Positions 18,177 through 28,141 of a DNA stretch of 55,411 bases are shown one piece after another (position 1 is the stretch's first letter; each line of letters opens with the position of its first letter). Under the pieces are notes generated by a model that was not told the origin of the DNA, did no database searches, and saw only the letters and a program-made list of their open reading frames with translations. The stretch spans positions 1 to 55,411 of the forward strand of contig JALSTI010000146.1 of assembly GCA_026983795.1 (NCBI GenBank), read 5' to 3'. The position numbers were made by a program, and so were the translations under genes. This stretch comes from Melioribacteraceae bacterium (GTDB taxonomy: Bacteria > Bacteroidota > Ignavibacteria > Ignavibacteriales > Melioribacteraceae).

Positions 18177-20273
18177 TTATGAAAGTGTAAAATCAATCTC
18201 TCTTTTTTCATAATCTACTCTGGCCAAACGGACATTAATTTTATCGCCCAGCCGGTATTTTTTTCCACGAGATCTACCTTTGAGTTGATATTTTTTTTCG
18301 TCAAATATATAAAAGTCGTCGTCTAAATCTCTAATACTTACCAAGCCTTCGGCTAAAGTATCTTTAAGTTCCACAAATAAACCGAAATTAGTAACGCCGG
18401 AAATAACAGCTTCAAATTCTTCTCCCAATTTGTCTTTAAGATATTCCATTTGTTTCAATTTAATGGATAATCTTTCGGCATCCGTAGCATTTCTTTCCTG
18501 GTTGGAAGCATGCTCACAAATGTTATCTAATTGTTTAAGGTTAAAGATTGCTTTCCGGTTATTATTAATGAAGCCGAAAATTAATAAATGTACTATTAAG
18601 TCCGGGAATCTTCTGATTGGCGAAGTAAAATGGGTGTAATATTTAAACGACAAACCGAAGTGTCCGATATTTTTTGTAGAGTAAATTGCTTTTGCCATTG
18701 TGCGTATTGCAATTTCATTAACAACCGCTTCTTCGGGAGAGCCTTTCACTTTGTCTAAAAGCTTCTGTAATTCTTTTGAACTGTTTTTAGAATCGGGGTT
18801 AAAATTATATCCGAGTGATCTAACAAAATTTGTAAATTCCGTTAATTTTTCTTTTGAAGGCACATCATGAATTCTGTAAACAAACGGGAATTGGGTGTGG
18901 ACTTTTTTATTAGGATGCCGTGCAACAATTTGATTTGCCAGAAGCATAAATTCTTCAACCAATTCATTGCTTTCTTGAACCTTTTTAATTCTCAGTTCAA
19001 CAGGTTTACCTGCTTTGTTTAACTTAAACTCAACTTCGGGTCTTATGAAATTGATACTTCCTTTTTTGGTCCGTTTTTGTCTTAGTAATTTGGCGAAATG
19101 ATTGAGTAAAATAATTTGTGCGTTAAAATCGCCTTTTTGAGTTTCAATAATTTTTTGAACTTCCCCGTAATTAAATCTTCTTTTGCTGTTAATAACGGTT
19201 TTTCTAATTTCATAATTTACAATTTTCGCAGTAGGGGAAAGTTCAATCATAACGGAATAGGTTAGACGGTCTTGATTGGGAACAAGCGAACAAACCCCGT
19301 TCGATAATTTTTCGGGTAGCATTGGAATAACGCTGCCTACAAAATAAACGCTTGTCGACCGTTTAAGAGCTTCGTTGTATAAAGCCGATCCGGGTTTTAC
19401 ATAGTGACTTACATCGGCAATATGAACGCCAACCAAATAATTTCCGTTCGGCAGCACGTCAATAGAAAGAGCGTCGTCAAAATCCTTAGCTGTAACCGGA
19501 TCAATAGTAAAAACCACTTTATCTCTCAAATCCAGTCTGTTTTTTATTTCTGAAGGTGAAATTTTCTCTTCAATCTGATCAACTTCATTAAGAACAGCGG
19601 TAGGAAATTTATAAGTAAGATTAAATTCTTTGGCAATTGTATTTATTTCCGTTTCGTAAGAACCTGCTTTACCAAGCGTTTCTTTAATTATTCCTTCGGG
19701 ATTGAGGAAATTAGAATTCCATTTTAATCCGGTTGCTACTACTTTATCGCCGGTTTTTGCTCCGTTTACTTTTGAAGAAGGGATGTAAATATCGCGGTGA
19801 ATTTTTTTACTATCGGGTTCAACGTAATAAAATGAACCGGATTTCTTTAATGTTCCCACAATTTCTTCATTAGCGGGTTCTATTATTTTTATAACTTTCC
19901 CTTCAATGTTTTTGCCTCTGCTTTTAGCAAATAACGAAACTTCAACCAGATCGCCGTTAAGGGCGGTGCCCAAATTTCTTTCGGCAATATATACGTCCTT
20001 AAATTTTTTATCTTTTGGTATTACGAACCCGTAATTTTGATTATTGGCAAGCTGAAGTTTTCCTGTAATTATATTCACGTTTAATTTTTTACCCGCAAGT
20101 TGATAACGTTTGCCAACTTTTGTCAGAAATCCTTCTTTTACCAGTTGATAAAGCAGGGATTTTAATTGTGAATAACTTTGGTTGTTTTTTACTTTAAGTA
20201 GTTTAGCTATTTCTTTTGTTTTGAGTCTAACGCTTGGGTTAGCTCCAAAATATTTTTTAATTTGTTTTTTCAT
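18177..20273 (-). CDS. rnr: Ribonuclease R
   Basis: A 698-residue RNase R: an N-terminal winged-helix region (about 1-60), cold-shock OB domains (about 65-225), the RNB catalytic domain with DPVTAKDFDDALSI (about residue 256-270) and RRFPDLIVHLL, and a C-terminal S1 domain (about 615-698) with GVTNFGLFVELKDTLAEGLVSI. This 3'-5' exonuclease degrades structured RNA and takes part in RNA quality control. Its ATG overlaps the tamB stop codon (TAATG), showing translational coupling. It lacks the Lys-rich C-terminal tail of the E. coli enzyme. Confidence 0.96.
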   Translation of the reverse strand: MKKQIKKYFGANPSVRLKTKEIAKLLKVKNNQSYSQLKSLLYQLVKEGFLTKVGKRYQLAGKKLNVNIITGKLQLANNQNYGFVIPKDKKFKDVYIAERNLGTALNGDLVEVSLFAKSRGKNIEGKVIKIIEPANEEIVGTLKKSGSFYYVEPDSKKIHRDIYIPSSKVNGAKTGDKVVATGLKWNSNFLNPEGIIKETLGKAGSYETEINTIAKEFNLTYKFPTAVLNEVDQIEEKISPSEIKNRLDLRDKVVFTIDPVTAKDFDDALSIDVLPNGNYLVGVHIADVSHYVKPGSALYNEALKRSTSVYFVGSVIPMLPEKLSNGVCSLVPNQDRLTYSVMIELSPTAKIVNYEIRKTVINSKRRFNYGEVQKIIETQKGDFNAQIILLNHFAKLLRQKRTKKGSINFIRPEVEFKLNKAGKPVELRIKKVQESNELVEEFMLLANQIVARHPNKKVHTQFPFVYRIHDVPSKEKLTEFTNFVRSLGYNFNPDSKNSSKELQKLLDKVKGSPEEAVVNEIAIRTMAKAIYSTKNIGHFGLSFKYYTHFTSPIRRFPDLIVHLLIFGFINNNRKAIFNLKQLDNICEHASNQERNATDAERLSIKLKQMEYLKDKLGEEFEAVISGVTNFGLFVELKDTLAEGLVSIRDLDDDFYIFDEKKYQLKGRSRGKKYRLGDKINVRLARVDYEKREIDFTLS

Positions 20274-23200
20274 TAGAACCTGAAATTATATTTTAATCCC
20301 AATTCTCTTACTTTTTCTTGAGTAGCAGTTTCAACAACGGGATCTTTTTGTTCGAGCCGTATAAGAAAATTAGGGTTGATTAAGTATTCGATTTTTATAT
20401 TTGCTTTATTAATTTGGAAGTATTGCGTATTACCGCCAAAACTGTATTTAATATTTTTAATTCTGCCGGAAAATACAACTTCACCGGATTTTTTTAATTG
20501 GATATTACTAATTACATCGCCAACGGCGGAATTGACAAAAGAAGTAAGAGTTGATCCTAATAAAGAATATGCGGCGTTTTCTCCTATTGTGGCAAGTCTG
20601 CTTTGCTCGTTTGGATTTAATTCCTTGTTAAGCGAAAGTTGTCCTAACAAAATAAAAGAGATTGCGTTTGAAGCGTCGTATTGTTTACTGGCAACGTTGT
20701 TTTGAATATTTTCCCTTCCGACGTAAACGGAAAAAATATTTTTATTATTCGACAAATTTTCACCCAGTTTAGAAAGCGGGGTTTGAATTTTTAACTTGAC
20801 GGCAACTTCCTCCGTAGCATTTGTATTATAATTTTTTACTCTTTCACCAATGTAAGTTGCAACAACATCCAAATAAGGATTAGTTAAATCGCTTTCAAAT
20901 CTTATTGATCCGGTTGCATCGAAAGTTTTAAAAAATTCCAATTTTGAACCTTCAAGCAATTGTAATTCGCCTTGTGTTTTAACAATTCCGTCTTTGCTCT
21001 CAAACTTTAATTCGCCTGTAGTCTCCACGGTTAATTTTTGATTTAAGACCGGTGAAAGAATAAACTGAAGTTTTGCATTTTGCGGAATATCAATATCCAC
21101 ATTATAATCGAAATTTAGTTTCTTTATAGTAGACGAATTAGAATTTTTCTTAAATTTCTTTAAGAATTTACGGAATTGAAATTCGCTTTTCAATAGTTTA
21201 GTTGTATCTTCAACAAAGTGATAAATTATTTTTTTATCGGAATAATAATTTGCTTGTTGGGCGCTTGCATATATAATATCCGCTTCTTCAACCTTAATCT
21301 TTCCGGTCAAGTCAAATTTGTCATTATAATATTTTAATTCAAGCGGCTTTAACGTTGAAACGAATAAATCTCCAAAGAGCGTTGGGCTGACCTTTTTAGA
21401 ATAATTACTAAGCAGAGCAATATTACCATCCGTCTTCAAGTTCATTTTATAAAATTTAAAACCGTCAAGCATTAATGTGCCCGTACTAATTAACTTACCT
21501 TGATGAGGCGTATTACCCGAGTTCCGTATTTCCAAATTTAATAATTTAACTTTTTCTCCTTTAAAATCAATAAGGGTATTAACATTATATTTTAAAGCGG
21601 TTTCTCTAACTAAAAAATTACCGTTTTCTAATTTTATAAATCCCTGCCATTCCGGTTTTGAATAAGTACCGTCAAGGGTTAGGTCGGCAATTAACTTTCC
21701 GCTAACGTTTTTTACGAATGGTAAAATATTACCGATAGTTGCTAATTTAAATTTATTTGAAGATAATTGAAAATGGAGCGGCTCGGTTTCAATAAACCTG
21801 TTTGCAACGTTTAACATTCGTAAATCGATAGGAGCGTAACCTGATAATGATAGCGCCGGTTTTAAAAAGTTGCCCGTATCGCTAACAAAGGCTGTATTAA
21901 CGTTCATCAATTTATTTTTGTAAGTGATTTTAGAAATAAGATTTCCGAAATTCACTTCGCCGTAAGAAATATCTTTTATATTTGTATTCAATTCCATTTC
22001 CGGGTTTTCCAAACTTCCGTTAACACTGCCGAAAATATTTATATCGGATTCAAAATATTGATCCTCTAAATTGAAAACATATCTGCTTAACATACTGCCA
22101 GGTAAATTTTGCATTTTAAATTTAAAATTTTGTTCACCGTTATCTTTTAAAATTCCCTCCAAATTAAAATTAGCTTTTCCGCTGGAAAGAGAGAAATTAT
22201 CAACTTTCAGAAAGTCTTTTCCAAAAATCAGAGTAATAAGCGAATCGGAATTCCATTCCGTGTTTTTATAACTTGCCCATAAGTTTTCTATATTAACAAT
22301 TTGGGAATCGGGTCTCATTTCCAAATTTCCTTCCAATTCGGTTTGAAAATCATTGTTAAATGTTGTGCTTAAATTATAAACCAATTTACTTTGGTTAAAA
22401 GTCAGGTCGGCAGCCATATCCTGAAGTTGATTCCCAAAATATAATTTACCGCCATCCAAAGAAAGAGAACCGAACAAATTGCTAAACGTAAAAACTTTAT
22501 TATCCCTGCTAAAATGTAAAGTTGAGTTCAAATCCGAAACATAAATCAGCTGATCTTTATTTTTACTTAAAAAATAGTCAATATTTAAATTAGCCGATAT
22601 CGAAAAATTATTGGAATCATTTACAACCGATCCCTTGCCGGAGCCGTCTATTTCCAACTTTTCACTTTTGGTTAATAAAGAAAGTAGATCGAGATTTTTA
22701 AAAACGAACTGGTAATTAAAAGCAATATTTTCTTTTGCAATATCGCTTAAAACCAAAGTATCTGTAACGGTCGATTTATTTTTGGAAACCAAATTTACCG
22801 GATTCAACTCTCGCATTTTTGCAGAAATTATATCTGAAATAGTATTCCCTTCGTATGTAAGTAATTCTATGGCTTTTTTAAGCGAGAAATCTCCGTTTAT
22901 ACTAAAATCGATTAAATCGCTGAACAAATTAATTTTACGTTTATGATTTTGATAAGCGAGAATTAATTTTAGATCTGAACTTCCGATTGATTGACCGGCA
23001 TAGCTTGAAGAATCCAATTTTATCACAAACTCCGTGTTCATCGAATCGATATTAAGGGATTTTCCCTTTGTATGAAAGTCGAAATTCAAATTGGAAACAT
23101 CCGAAGTATCTTTTGTAAACAGAGCCAAGTTCAAACCTTTTGAACTACCGGTTAAATTATAACTCGGAACGGAGGCGTTCTGTAAGTTTAATTTACCGTT

Positions 23201-24757
23201 GACTTTTGTGGTTGAGTTATTCACAAGAGCGTTTAGATTTAATTCTATAATTTTGGATTTAGCGGTCCCGGAAAATGTCAAGGAATCAATTGAATAACCG
23301 TTGTATTTTGATTTACGCAAATCAAGCTTAACATTAGCAAGCATTTTATGCGGATCGAAACTTTTACCTATAATTTTACCCCTTCCGGTTAATGCGGTTT
23401 TAGTATTAACAATAGGAAACAAATTTAAGTTAGTAGTATTAAAGGTTACATCATATTCCGGTTCGCTAAGGTTCAGGTCTATATAACTGTCCAAATGTAT
23501 ACCGCCGTTATCCACTTTTGAATCCAGTACCGAATGAAATCTTGTAGGTTGCCCTTTGAAGCTCAAATTAAGATTGTGTAATACCAACCCGCTGTAGTCG
23601 GGTATTTTTGTAGTAGGTAAAAGATTCCTAGCATCCTTTTCGCTTATTTCGGAATTAGTTAAATTAACATTGAGGAAAAGTTTTTGAGGAATGTGCAAGT
23701 TTTTAACCGAACCGGAAAGATTTATATGGGTATTGTTATAATCGACAATTAATTTTTTTACATTGAAATTTCCAAATCTGCCGGATGCATTTAATTGTGC
23801 GCCTATTTTTCCTTTTAATATTTGCGTACCTTCCACAAAAGTTGAAAGATCGTCGAAATAAAAACTTTTTGCATCTAAATTTATTTTTAACGGGTAAAAG
23901 TTAAATTCTTTTAGTTTCGGCGCGCCCAGTAAATCCAAACTATCCAATTGTACGCTTAGTCTTACATCCGAACTGTCGGTAACTAATCTTAAATTGTTAA
24001 CCCGGGCGAATTTGTTTGTAATTTTAAAATTGCCGGACAGTTTGTGCAATTTAAAAATATTAAAGTTCGGATATCCGGATAAGTCATTCAATTGAAGTTG
24101 AACGTTATGCTTTTTCAAATCTATAAATAACGAAGCTTTTAAGTAAATGTTTTCAATACTTAGATCGTTAAGATTTACTTTATTATAAAGTTTATGGGAA
24201 TTTATATATTTTTCAGACTTTCTATTGAAATTTATATTTTTCAAAGCTAAATCGTTTACAACTATTGAAAAAGGAAACGGTTTTGATTTTTTGTTATTAT
24301 TTTTTTCTTTTTGTTCAGCCGGTTTTTCTCCTACAATTCTTTGATAATTCCAACCGCCTTGCGAATCTTGGATTAAATTAATTTCGGTGTTTTTGATTTC
24401 AATTTTCCGGATATAAATTTTTCTTAACAGCAAATGCAGCGGACTGGTTTTAATTTCAATTTTTTCGGCGGACAATAAAGTATCGGGACCGGTTACATAA
24501 ACCGTATTTTTCAAGAATAACGAAGTTAATACGGATCCGTCGATTCTTTCAATATATAATTTACCTTTAGTGGAATTATTAACATTCGAAATTATTTCAT
24601 GACGCAGATATTCGCGGAAAGTTTCTGTTTGTGAAAAACCGAAAAAGATAATTATCAGAACAATTAATATTGCAACGGCTGCAATAATTGTATTAAGAAT
24701 TTTCCTGAAAACAGAGCGTTTAAATTTAACTTTTTTATTTTTTTTTTCTTGCTTCAC
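20273..24757 (-). CDS. tamB: TamB-like translocation/assembly module protein (DUF490)
   Basis: A 1494-residue AsmA/TamB-type protein. One N-terminal membrane helix (about 17-43) anchors it, followed by a very long periplasmic region of beta-rich repeats and a C-terminal DUF490/TamB domain (about 1150-1494) with IDIPQNAKLQFILSPVLNQKL, ISFILLGQLSLN and a terminal aromatic (NFRF). Such proteins form a hydrophobic groove across the periplasm and are implicated in outer-membrane protein assembly and phospholipid transport. The start is GTG (24755-24757), directly after the hldC stop. Its partner could be the BamA encoded upstream in the same block; no separate TamA is in the window. Confidence 0.88.
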   Translation of the reverse strand: MKQEKKNKKVKFKRSVFRKILNTIIAAVAILIVLIIIFFGFSQTETFREYLRHEIISNVNNSTKGKLYIERIDGSVLTSLFLKNTVYVTGPDTLLSAEKIEIKTSPLHLLLRKIYIRKIEIKNTEINLIQDSQGGWNYQRIVGEKPAEQKEKNNNKKSKPFPFSIVVNDLALKNINFNRKSEKYINSHKLYNKVNLNDLSIENIYLKASLFIDLKKHNVQLQLNDLSGYPNFNIFKLHKLSGNFKITNKFARVNNLRLVTDSSDVRLSVQLDSLDLLGAPKLKEFNFYPLKINLDAKSFYFDDLSTFVEGTQILKGKIGAQLNASGRFGNFNVKKLIVDYNNTHINLSGSVKNLHIPQKLFLNVNLTNSEISEKDARNLLPTTKIPDYSGLVLHNLNLSFKGQPTRFHSVLDSKVDNGGIHLDSYIDLNLSEPEYDVTFNTTNLNLFPIVNTKTALTGRGKIIGKSFDPHKMLANVKLDLRKSKYNGYSIDSLTFSGTAKSKIIELNLNALVNNSTTKVNGKLNLQNASVPSYNLTGSSKGLNLALFTKDTSDVSNLNFDFHTKGKSLNIDSMNTEFVIKLDSSSYAGQSIGSSDLKLILAYQNHKRKINLFSDLIDFSINGDFSLKKAIELLTYEGNTISDIISAKMRELNPVNLVSKNKSTVTDTLVLSDIAKENIAFNYQFVFKNLDLLSLLTKSEKLEIDGSGKGSVVNDSNNFSISANLNIDYFLSKNKDQLIYVSDLNSTLHFSRDNKVFTFSNLFGSLSLDGGKLYFGNQLQDMAADLTFNQSKLVYNLSTTFNNDFQTELEGNLEMRPDSQIVNIENLWASYKNTEWNSDSLITLIFGKDFLKVDNFSLSSGKANFNLEGILKDNGEQNFKFKMQNLPGSMLSRYVFNLEDQYFESDINIFGSVNGSLENPEMELNTNIKDISYGEVNFGNLISKITYKNKLMNVNTAFVSDTGNFLKPALSLSGYAPIDLRMLNVANRFIETEPLHFQLSSNKFKLATIGNILPFVKNVSGKLIADLTLDGTYSKPEWQGFIKLENGNFLVRETALKYNVNTLIDFKGEKVKLLNLEIRNSGNTPHQGKLISTGTLMLDGFKFYKMNLKTDGNIALLSNYSKKVSPTLFGDLFVSTLKPLELKYYNDKFDLTGKIKVEEADIIYASAQQANYYSDKKIIYHFVEDTTKLLKSEFQFRKFLKKFKKNSNSSTIKKLNFDYNVDIDIPQNAKLQFILSPVLNQKLTVETTGELKFESKDGIVKTQGELQLLEGSKLEFFKTFDATGSIRFESDLTNPYLDVVATYIGERVKNYNTNATEEVAVKLKIQTPLSKLGENLSNNKNIFSVYVGRENIQNNVASKQYDASNAISFILLGQLSLNKELNPNEQSRLATIGENAAYSLLGSTLTSFVNSAVGDVISNIQLKKSGEVVFSGRIKNIKYSFGGNTQYFQINKANIKIEYLINPNFLIRLEQKDPVVETATQEKVRELGLKYNFRF

Positions 24758-25240
24758 CTATTCTTTATACTTTTTTAATATTGTTTCAATTATTTTGGAA
24801 GTCGATTGATCGCTAATAAAATCAATGGTTTTTACTTCGCCGCCGTTTTGCTCTACGGTTTTTCTTCCTGCAATTTTGTCTATTTGCCAATCGGAACCTT
24901 TTACCAAATAATCCGGGACCAATTCGTTTATTAAATTTTCCGGAGTTTCCTCGTCGAAAAGGACTACGTAATCGACTGATTTTAGATTGTTTATTATAAA
25001 AGCCCGTTCGGTTTCGGGAATGATTGGTCTTTTTTCACCCTTGATTTTTTTTACGGAAAGATCGCTGTTAATACCAACCACAAGAATATTGCCGAATGCT
25101 TTAGCTTTATTCAAATAATCTACATGTCCGGCGTGTAAAATATCGAAACAACCGTTAGTAAAAACAATTTTTTTCCCGGCTTTCTTCTCCTCGTCAAGTA
25201 TTTTAATCAATACGTTTTTATCAATTATTGCATTTTTCAT
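24758..25240 (-). CDS. hldC: D-beta-D-heptose 1-phosphate adenylyltransferase
   Basis: A 160-residue nucleotidyltransferase of the cytidylyltransferase superfamily, equal to the C-terminal half of E. coli HldE (rfaE2). The core motif TNGCFDILHAGHVDYLNKA (HxGH) and a late DQSTSKIIETI are present. It transfers AMP to heptose-1-phosphate to make ADP-heptose for the lipopolysaccharide inner core. Its ATG overlaps the stop of the kinase gene (ATGA), and its stop is immediately followed by the tamB start. Confidence 0.93.
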   Translation of the reverse strand: MKNAIIDKNVLIKILDEEKKAGKKIVFTNGCFDILHAGHVDYLNKAKAFGNILVVGINSDLSVKKIKGEKRPIIPETERAFIINNLKSVDYVVLFDEETPENLINELVPDYLVKGSDWQIDKIAGRKTVEQNGGEVKTIDFISDQSTSKIIETILKKYKE

Positions 25241-26232
25241 AAAACTTTTTCTTTTAAAGTGTTAAAGAGTTCGTTTTGTTCAATAGGAACAATTCCGACC
25301 TTCTCACAAACCAAACCTCCGGCGTAATTAGCCAGGTATGCAGCTTCATAAATATCTGCGCCTGCCGCCAATGCCATTGTTAAAGTAGAAATAACAGTAT
25401 CTCCGGCGCCGGAAACATCGGCTACTTTCCGTGCTTTCGTAGGAATTCTTTTGACGGAATCGTCATTCGAAAAAAGAGCCACGCCCAGTTCGCCAAGGGT
25501 CAGCAATACATATTTGCAGTTGAGATTGGATAGTAATTTTTTACCGGCAACATTTATTTCTTCATCGTTTTTAATTCTGATTCCCAGAATGTCTTCGGTT
25601 TCTTTTTTATTCGGTTTGAAGACCGTAACGTTTTTATATTCCAAAAAATTATCAAATTTCGGATCTACATTTACAATAATCCCGTTTTGGTTTGCCAAAT
25701 CAATTACACGTTTAATTAAATTTTTAGATAAAACCCCTTTGTTATAATCTTGAAGTATTATAGCATCGAATTTATTTATGTTATCGTTAAGTAAGCTGAA
25801 AAATTTATTTTCAATTTCAGTTGAAATTTCGTTTTTTGATTCACGGTCTATTCTAACAACATGTTGGTTATCGGCAATTACTCTTGTTTTTGCGGTTGTG
25901 GGTCTTAAATCGTCAACAATAATACCTTCGCCGCTAATATCTGCTTCGGCAAGAAGGGTTTTAAAAATATTTCCGTCGGTATCATTGCCGATTACGCCGA
26001 TAGGGAAGGGGATTCCGCCGAGTTTAAGAATATTCAGCGCCACATTTGCGGCTCCGCCGAATCTAAAAAATTCATTTTCTATTTCCACAACAGGCACCGG
26101 CGCTTCGGGAGAAATTCTTTTAACGTCGCCCCAAAAGTAACTGTCAAGCATCATATCGCCAATTACCGCAATATGTTTGCCGTTAAAATTATTTTTAATG
26201 CTATCCAATTTTACTTCCGAAATATTTAACAT
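25237..26232 (-). CDS. hldA: D-glycero-beta-D-manno-heptose-7-phosphate kinase
   Basis: A 331-residue PfkB/ribokinase-family kinase matching the N-terminal half of HldE (rfaE1): GDMMLDSYFWGDVKRISPEAPVPVVEI, RFGGAANVALNI and the catalytic VADVSGAGDTVISTL. It makes heptose-1,7-bisphosphate in the ADP-heptose pathway. I start at the ATG at 26230-26232, preceded by AAGGA six bases upstream; the open frame extends 102 bases further (26334), but that part overlaps the propeller gene. Kinase and adenylyltransferase are separate genes here rather than fused. No GmhA/GmhB is visible in the window. Confidence 0.93.
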   Translation of the reverse strand: MLNISEVKLDSIKNNFNGKHIAVIGDMMLDSYFWGDVKRISPEAPVPVVEIENEFFRFGGAANVALNILKLGGIPFPIGVIGNDTDGNIFKTLLAEADISGEGIIVDDLRPTTAKTRVIADNQHVVRIDRESKNEISTEIENKFFSLLNDNINKFDAIILQDYNKGVLSKNLIKRVIDLANQNGIIVNVDPKFDNFLEYKNVTVFKPNKKETEDILGIRIKNDEEINVAGKKLLSNLNCKYVLLTLGELGVALFSNDDSVKRIPTKARKVADVSGAGDTVISTLTMALAAGADIYEAAYLANYAGGLVCEKVGIVPIEQNELFNTLKEKVL

Positions 26233-26245
26233 TTTAATCCTTAAG

Positions 26246-27343
26246 TTAATTGTTAAAAGTTGGAATAAGGTTATTGACCAATTTAATTCTGTACACGCCT
26301 GAAATGGTTCCCAGCCAAACATATTTCCCGTCAAAAAAGATTTTATAAATATCGTTAGGAACGTTTTCCAAAACTATTGGTTTTATTTTTAATGTAATTC
26401 TGTTTACAAGAACAATTCCCCTGCCGTCCGCTTCTTTTTTATTTTGATTAAACTCGTAAGTTGATGCCCAAATATAATCACCTGTTCGTTCCAACGAAAA
26501 AATACCGTTTCCCAAAAGACTATTGCTCACGTCGAATTTTATCCATTGGTCTTTTCTGTCATATCTAAAAAGACCTCCCAAATTAAAATTTGGATTTTGC
26601 TGTGTGATGAACTCATCGGTTCCGAACCATAAATATTTTCTTTCGCCTAAAATTGAAGAAACGGAAACTTCGTCGCCTTCCGCGTTAAAATAGTTCATTG
26701 AATTATCGTAAAAAATATATGTCCGGTTTTTATCCATTTTGTGTTTTTTCCAAATTTTATGAACTCCTCCTTCGGTTCCTACCCATAGCAAACTGTCGCC
26801 GTCTACATACAGACTTTTAATATTATTTGTTTTTTCATTTCCGTTAATCCGTAAATCGTAATCTTTGTATTTGTGTTTTTTAATATCGTACTTGGTAAGA
26901 AACTGAAACCTTCCTATCCAAACAACATTTTGATAAGGGTCGAATTTAACGCTTCTTATCCAATTACCCAACTGACCGCCTTTACCGAATTTTCTTCTCG
27001 ACCATCTTTTCCTTTTAATATTAAAAATAAAAAGTCCGTCTGTTGAGCCCGCCCACACATATTTACCGTTTGAGGTTATGCAATAGAAAAAATCTATTTT
27101 TAGTTTTTTATTCTCGGTCGAGTAATTTTTCCATTTGTTGCCGGAAATATTATATTTAAATACACCCCGACCGTTTGTTGCAAACCATATATTTTGTCCG
27201 TCGGAACTTATATCGTTAACGGGCACATTAGGAATAAAATGATCAATTTTTAAATCCGTTGTTTGTGCGCTTAACGAAAAAGTAACCGAAAAAGCAAAAA
27301 TCAAAAAAAGTTTTAGAAATAGTTTATTTTTCAACTTGTTCAC
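26246..27343 (-). CDS. Secreted beta-propeller protein (two-component-regulator-propeller type repeats)
   Basis: A 365-residue protein with a signal peptide (about 1-26, ending LSAQ). Repeated blades follow: NDISSDGQNIWFATNGRGVFKYN, YVWAGSTDGLFIFN, VVWIGRFQFLTKYD, LLWVGTEGGVHKIW, YLWFGTDEF, YIWAS and YVWLGTISGVYRI. These resemble the Reg_prop repeats found in periplasmic sensors, but there is no membrane helix, kinase or T9SS tail, so it is likely a periplasmic or surface propeller. The start is GTG. It is 13 bases ahead of hldA, so probably co-transcribed. Ligand and role are unknown. Confidence 0.75.
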   Translation of the reverse strand: MNKLKNKLFLKLFLIFAFSVTFSLSAQTTDLKIDHFIPNVPVNDISSDGQNIWFATNGRGVFKYNISGNKWKNYSTENKKLKIDFFYCITSNGKYVWAGSTDGLFIFNIKRKRWSRRKFGKGGQLGNWIRSVKFDPYQNVVWIGRFQFLTKYDIKKHKYKDYDLRINGNEKTNNIKSLYVDGDSLLWVGTEGGVHKIWKKHKMDKNRTYIFYDNSMNYFNAEGDEVSVSSILGERKYLWFGTDEFITQQNPNFNLGGLFRYDRKDQWIKFDVSNSLLGNGIFSLERTGDYIWASTYEFNQNKKEADGRGIVLVNRITLKIKPIVLENVPNDIYKIFFDGKYVWLGTISGVYRIKLVNNLIPTFNN

Positions 27344-27412
27344 TTTAAAAAAGTATATGGAAAATAAAAATAATTATTAATAATGAGAAGGTAAAATTAA
27401 AGGAATCATCGA

Positions 27413-28141
27413 TTAATTGAACCGGTCAATTTGCCAAACTTCGGAAAACCCTTCTATTAACGAGTCAATTAATTTAGCGTAATCGGTTTTCGAATTTAAG
27501 ATTGTATCCATTTCTATTGTTTTCCGTAAAATATCATTTCGTATTTCCGTTTTTAAGTCGTCTTCTATATTTAAGTAATTAACAATGTTTTGATGATAAG
27601 ATCCGGTTAAAATAGACCCGTGCTGTAAAATACTTTGTTCCATTCTGCGTTGTGCGCTTCCTACAAGTTTTTTCCCTTCAAATTTTATTTCATGTTTTGC
27701 CGTACTGGAAAAGCAAAGCATTCCCGATGGATTTTTATAATTTTCCCGTAAATCCGGATTTAATTTCTCCAACTCTATTACCGAAAAAATTTTGTTGAAT
27801 TTAATAAGTCCTTTTTGCAAAGCCAACGAAATTTTGTTATAAATATTTTCATTAGATAACTTCAATGAATTGGGCAAGACAACAGAATAAGTCAATTCTT
27901 CCGCATGTAAAATCGCTCTGCCGCCGGTCGGTCTTTTTACAACGTCCAAATTATTCTTACCGGCTAAGCGGATATTAATATCATCAAACTTTTGATTAGC
28001 TCCTATCGAAATACAATAAGGTTTCCATTTGTAAAATCTTAAAAAGGCTTCACCGGGTTTGCAATTGCGCGCAAGGTCAATATCCAATTGCATATTAAAT
28101 TTACCCGGATGTTCCTCACATTCAAATAGATGCCATTTCAT
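27413..28141 (-). CDS. Octanoyltransferase LipM / lipoate-protein ligase A family protein
   Basis: A 242-residue BPL/LplA/LipB-fold protein. Motifs include VVKRPTGGRAILHAEELTYSVV (about 68-88) and GMLCFSSTAKHEIKFEGKKLVGSAQRR (about 140-166) with Cys143 and a lysine-rich loop. The Cys followed by a GxKxxGSAQ loop resembles LipM octanoyltransferases more than classical ligases, but I cannot separate the two by eye. It would attach octanoate or lipoate to lipoyl domains such as those of 2-oxoacid dehydrogenases or GcvH. Its ATG overlaps the lpxA stop (ATGA). Confidence 0.8.
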   Translation of the reverse strand: MKWHLFECEEHPGKFNMQLDIDLARNCKPGEAFLRFYKWKPYCISIGANQKFDDINIRLAGKNNLDVVKRPTGGRAILHAEELTYSVVLPNSLKLSNENIYNKISLALQKGLIKFNKIFSVIELEKLNPDLRENYKNPSGMLCFSSTAKHEIKFEGKKLVGSAQRRMEQSILQHGSILTGSYHQNIVNYLNIEDDLKTEIRNDILRKTIEMDTILNSKTDYAKLIDSLIEGFSEVWQIDRFN

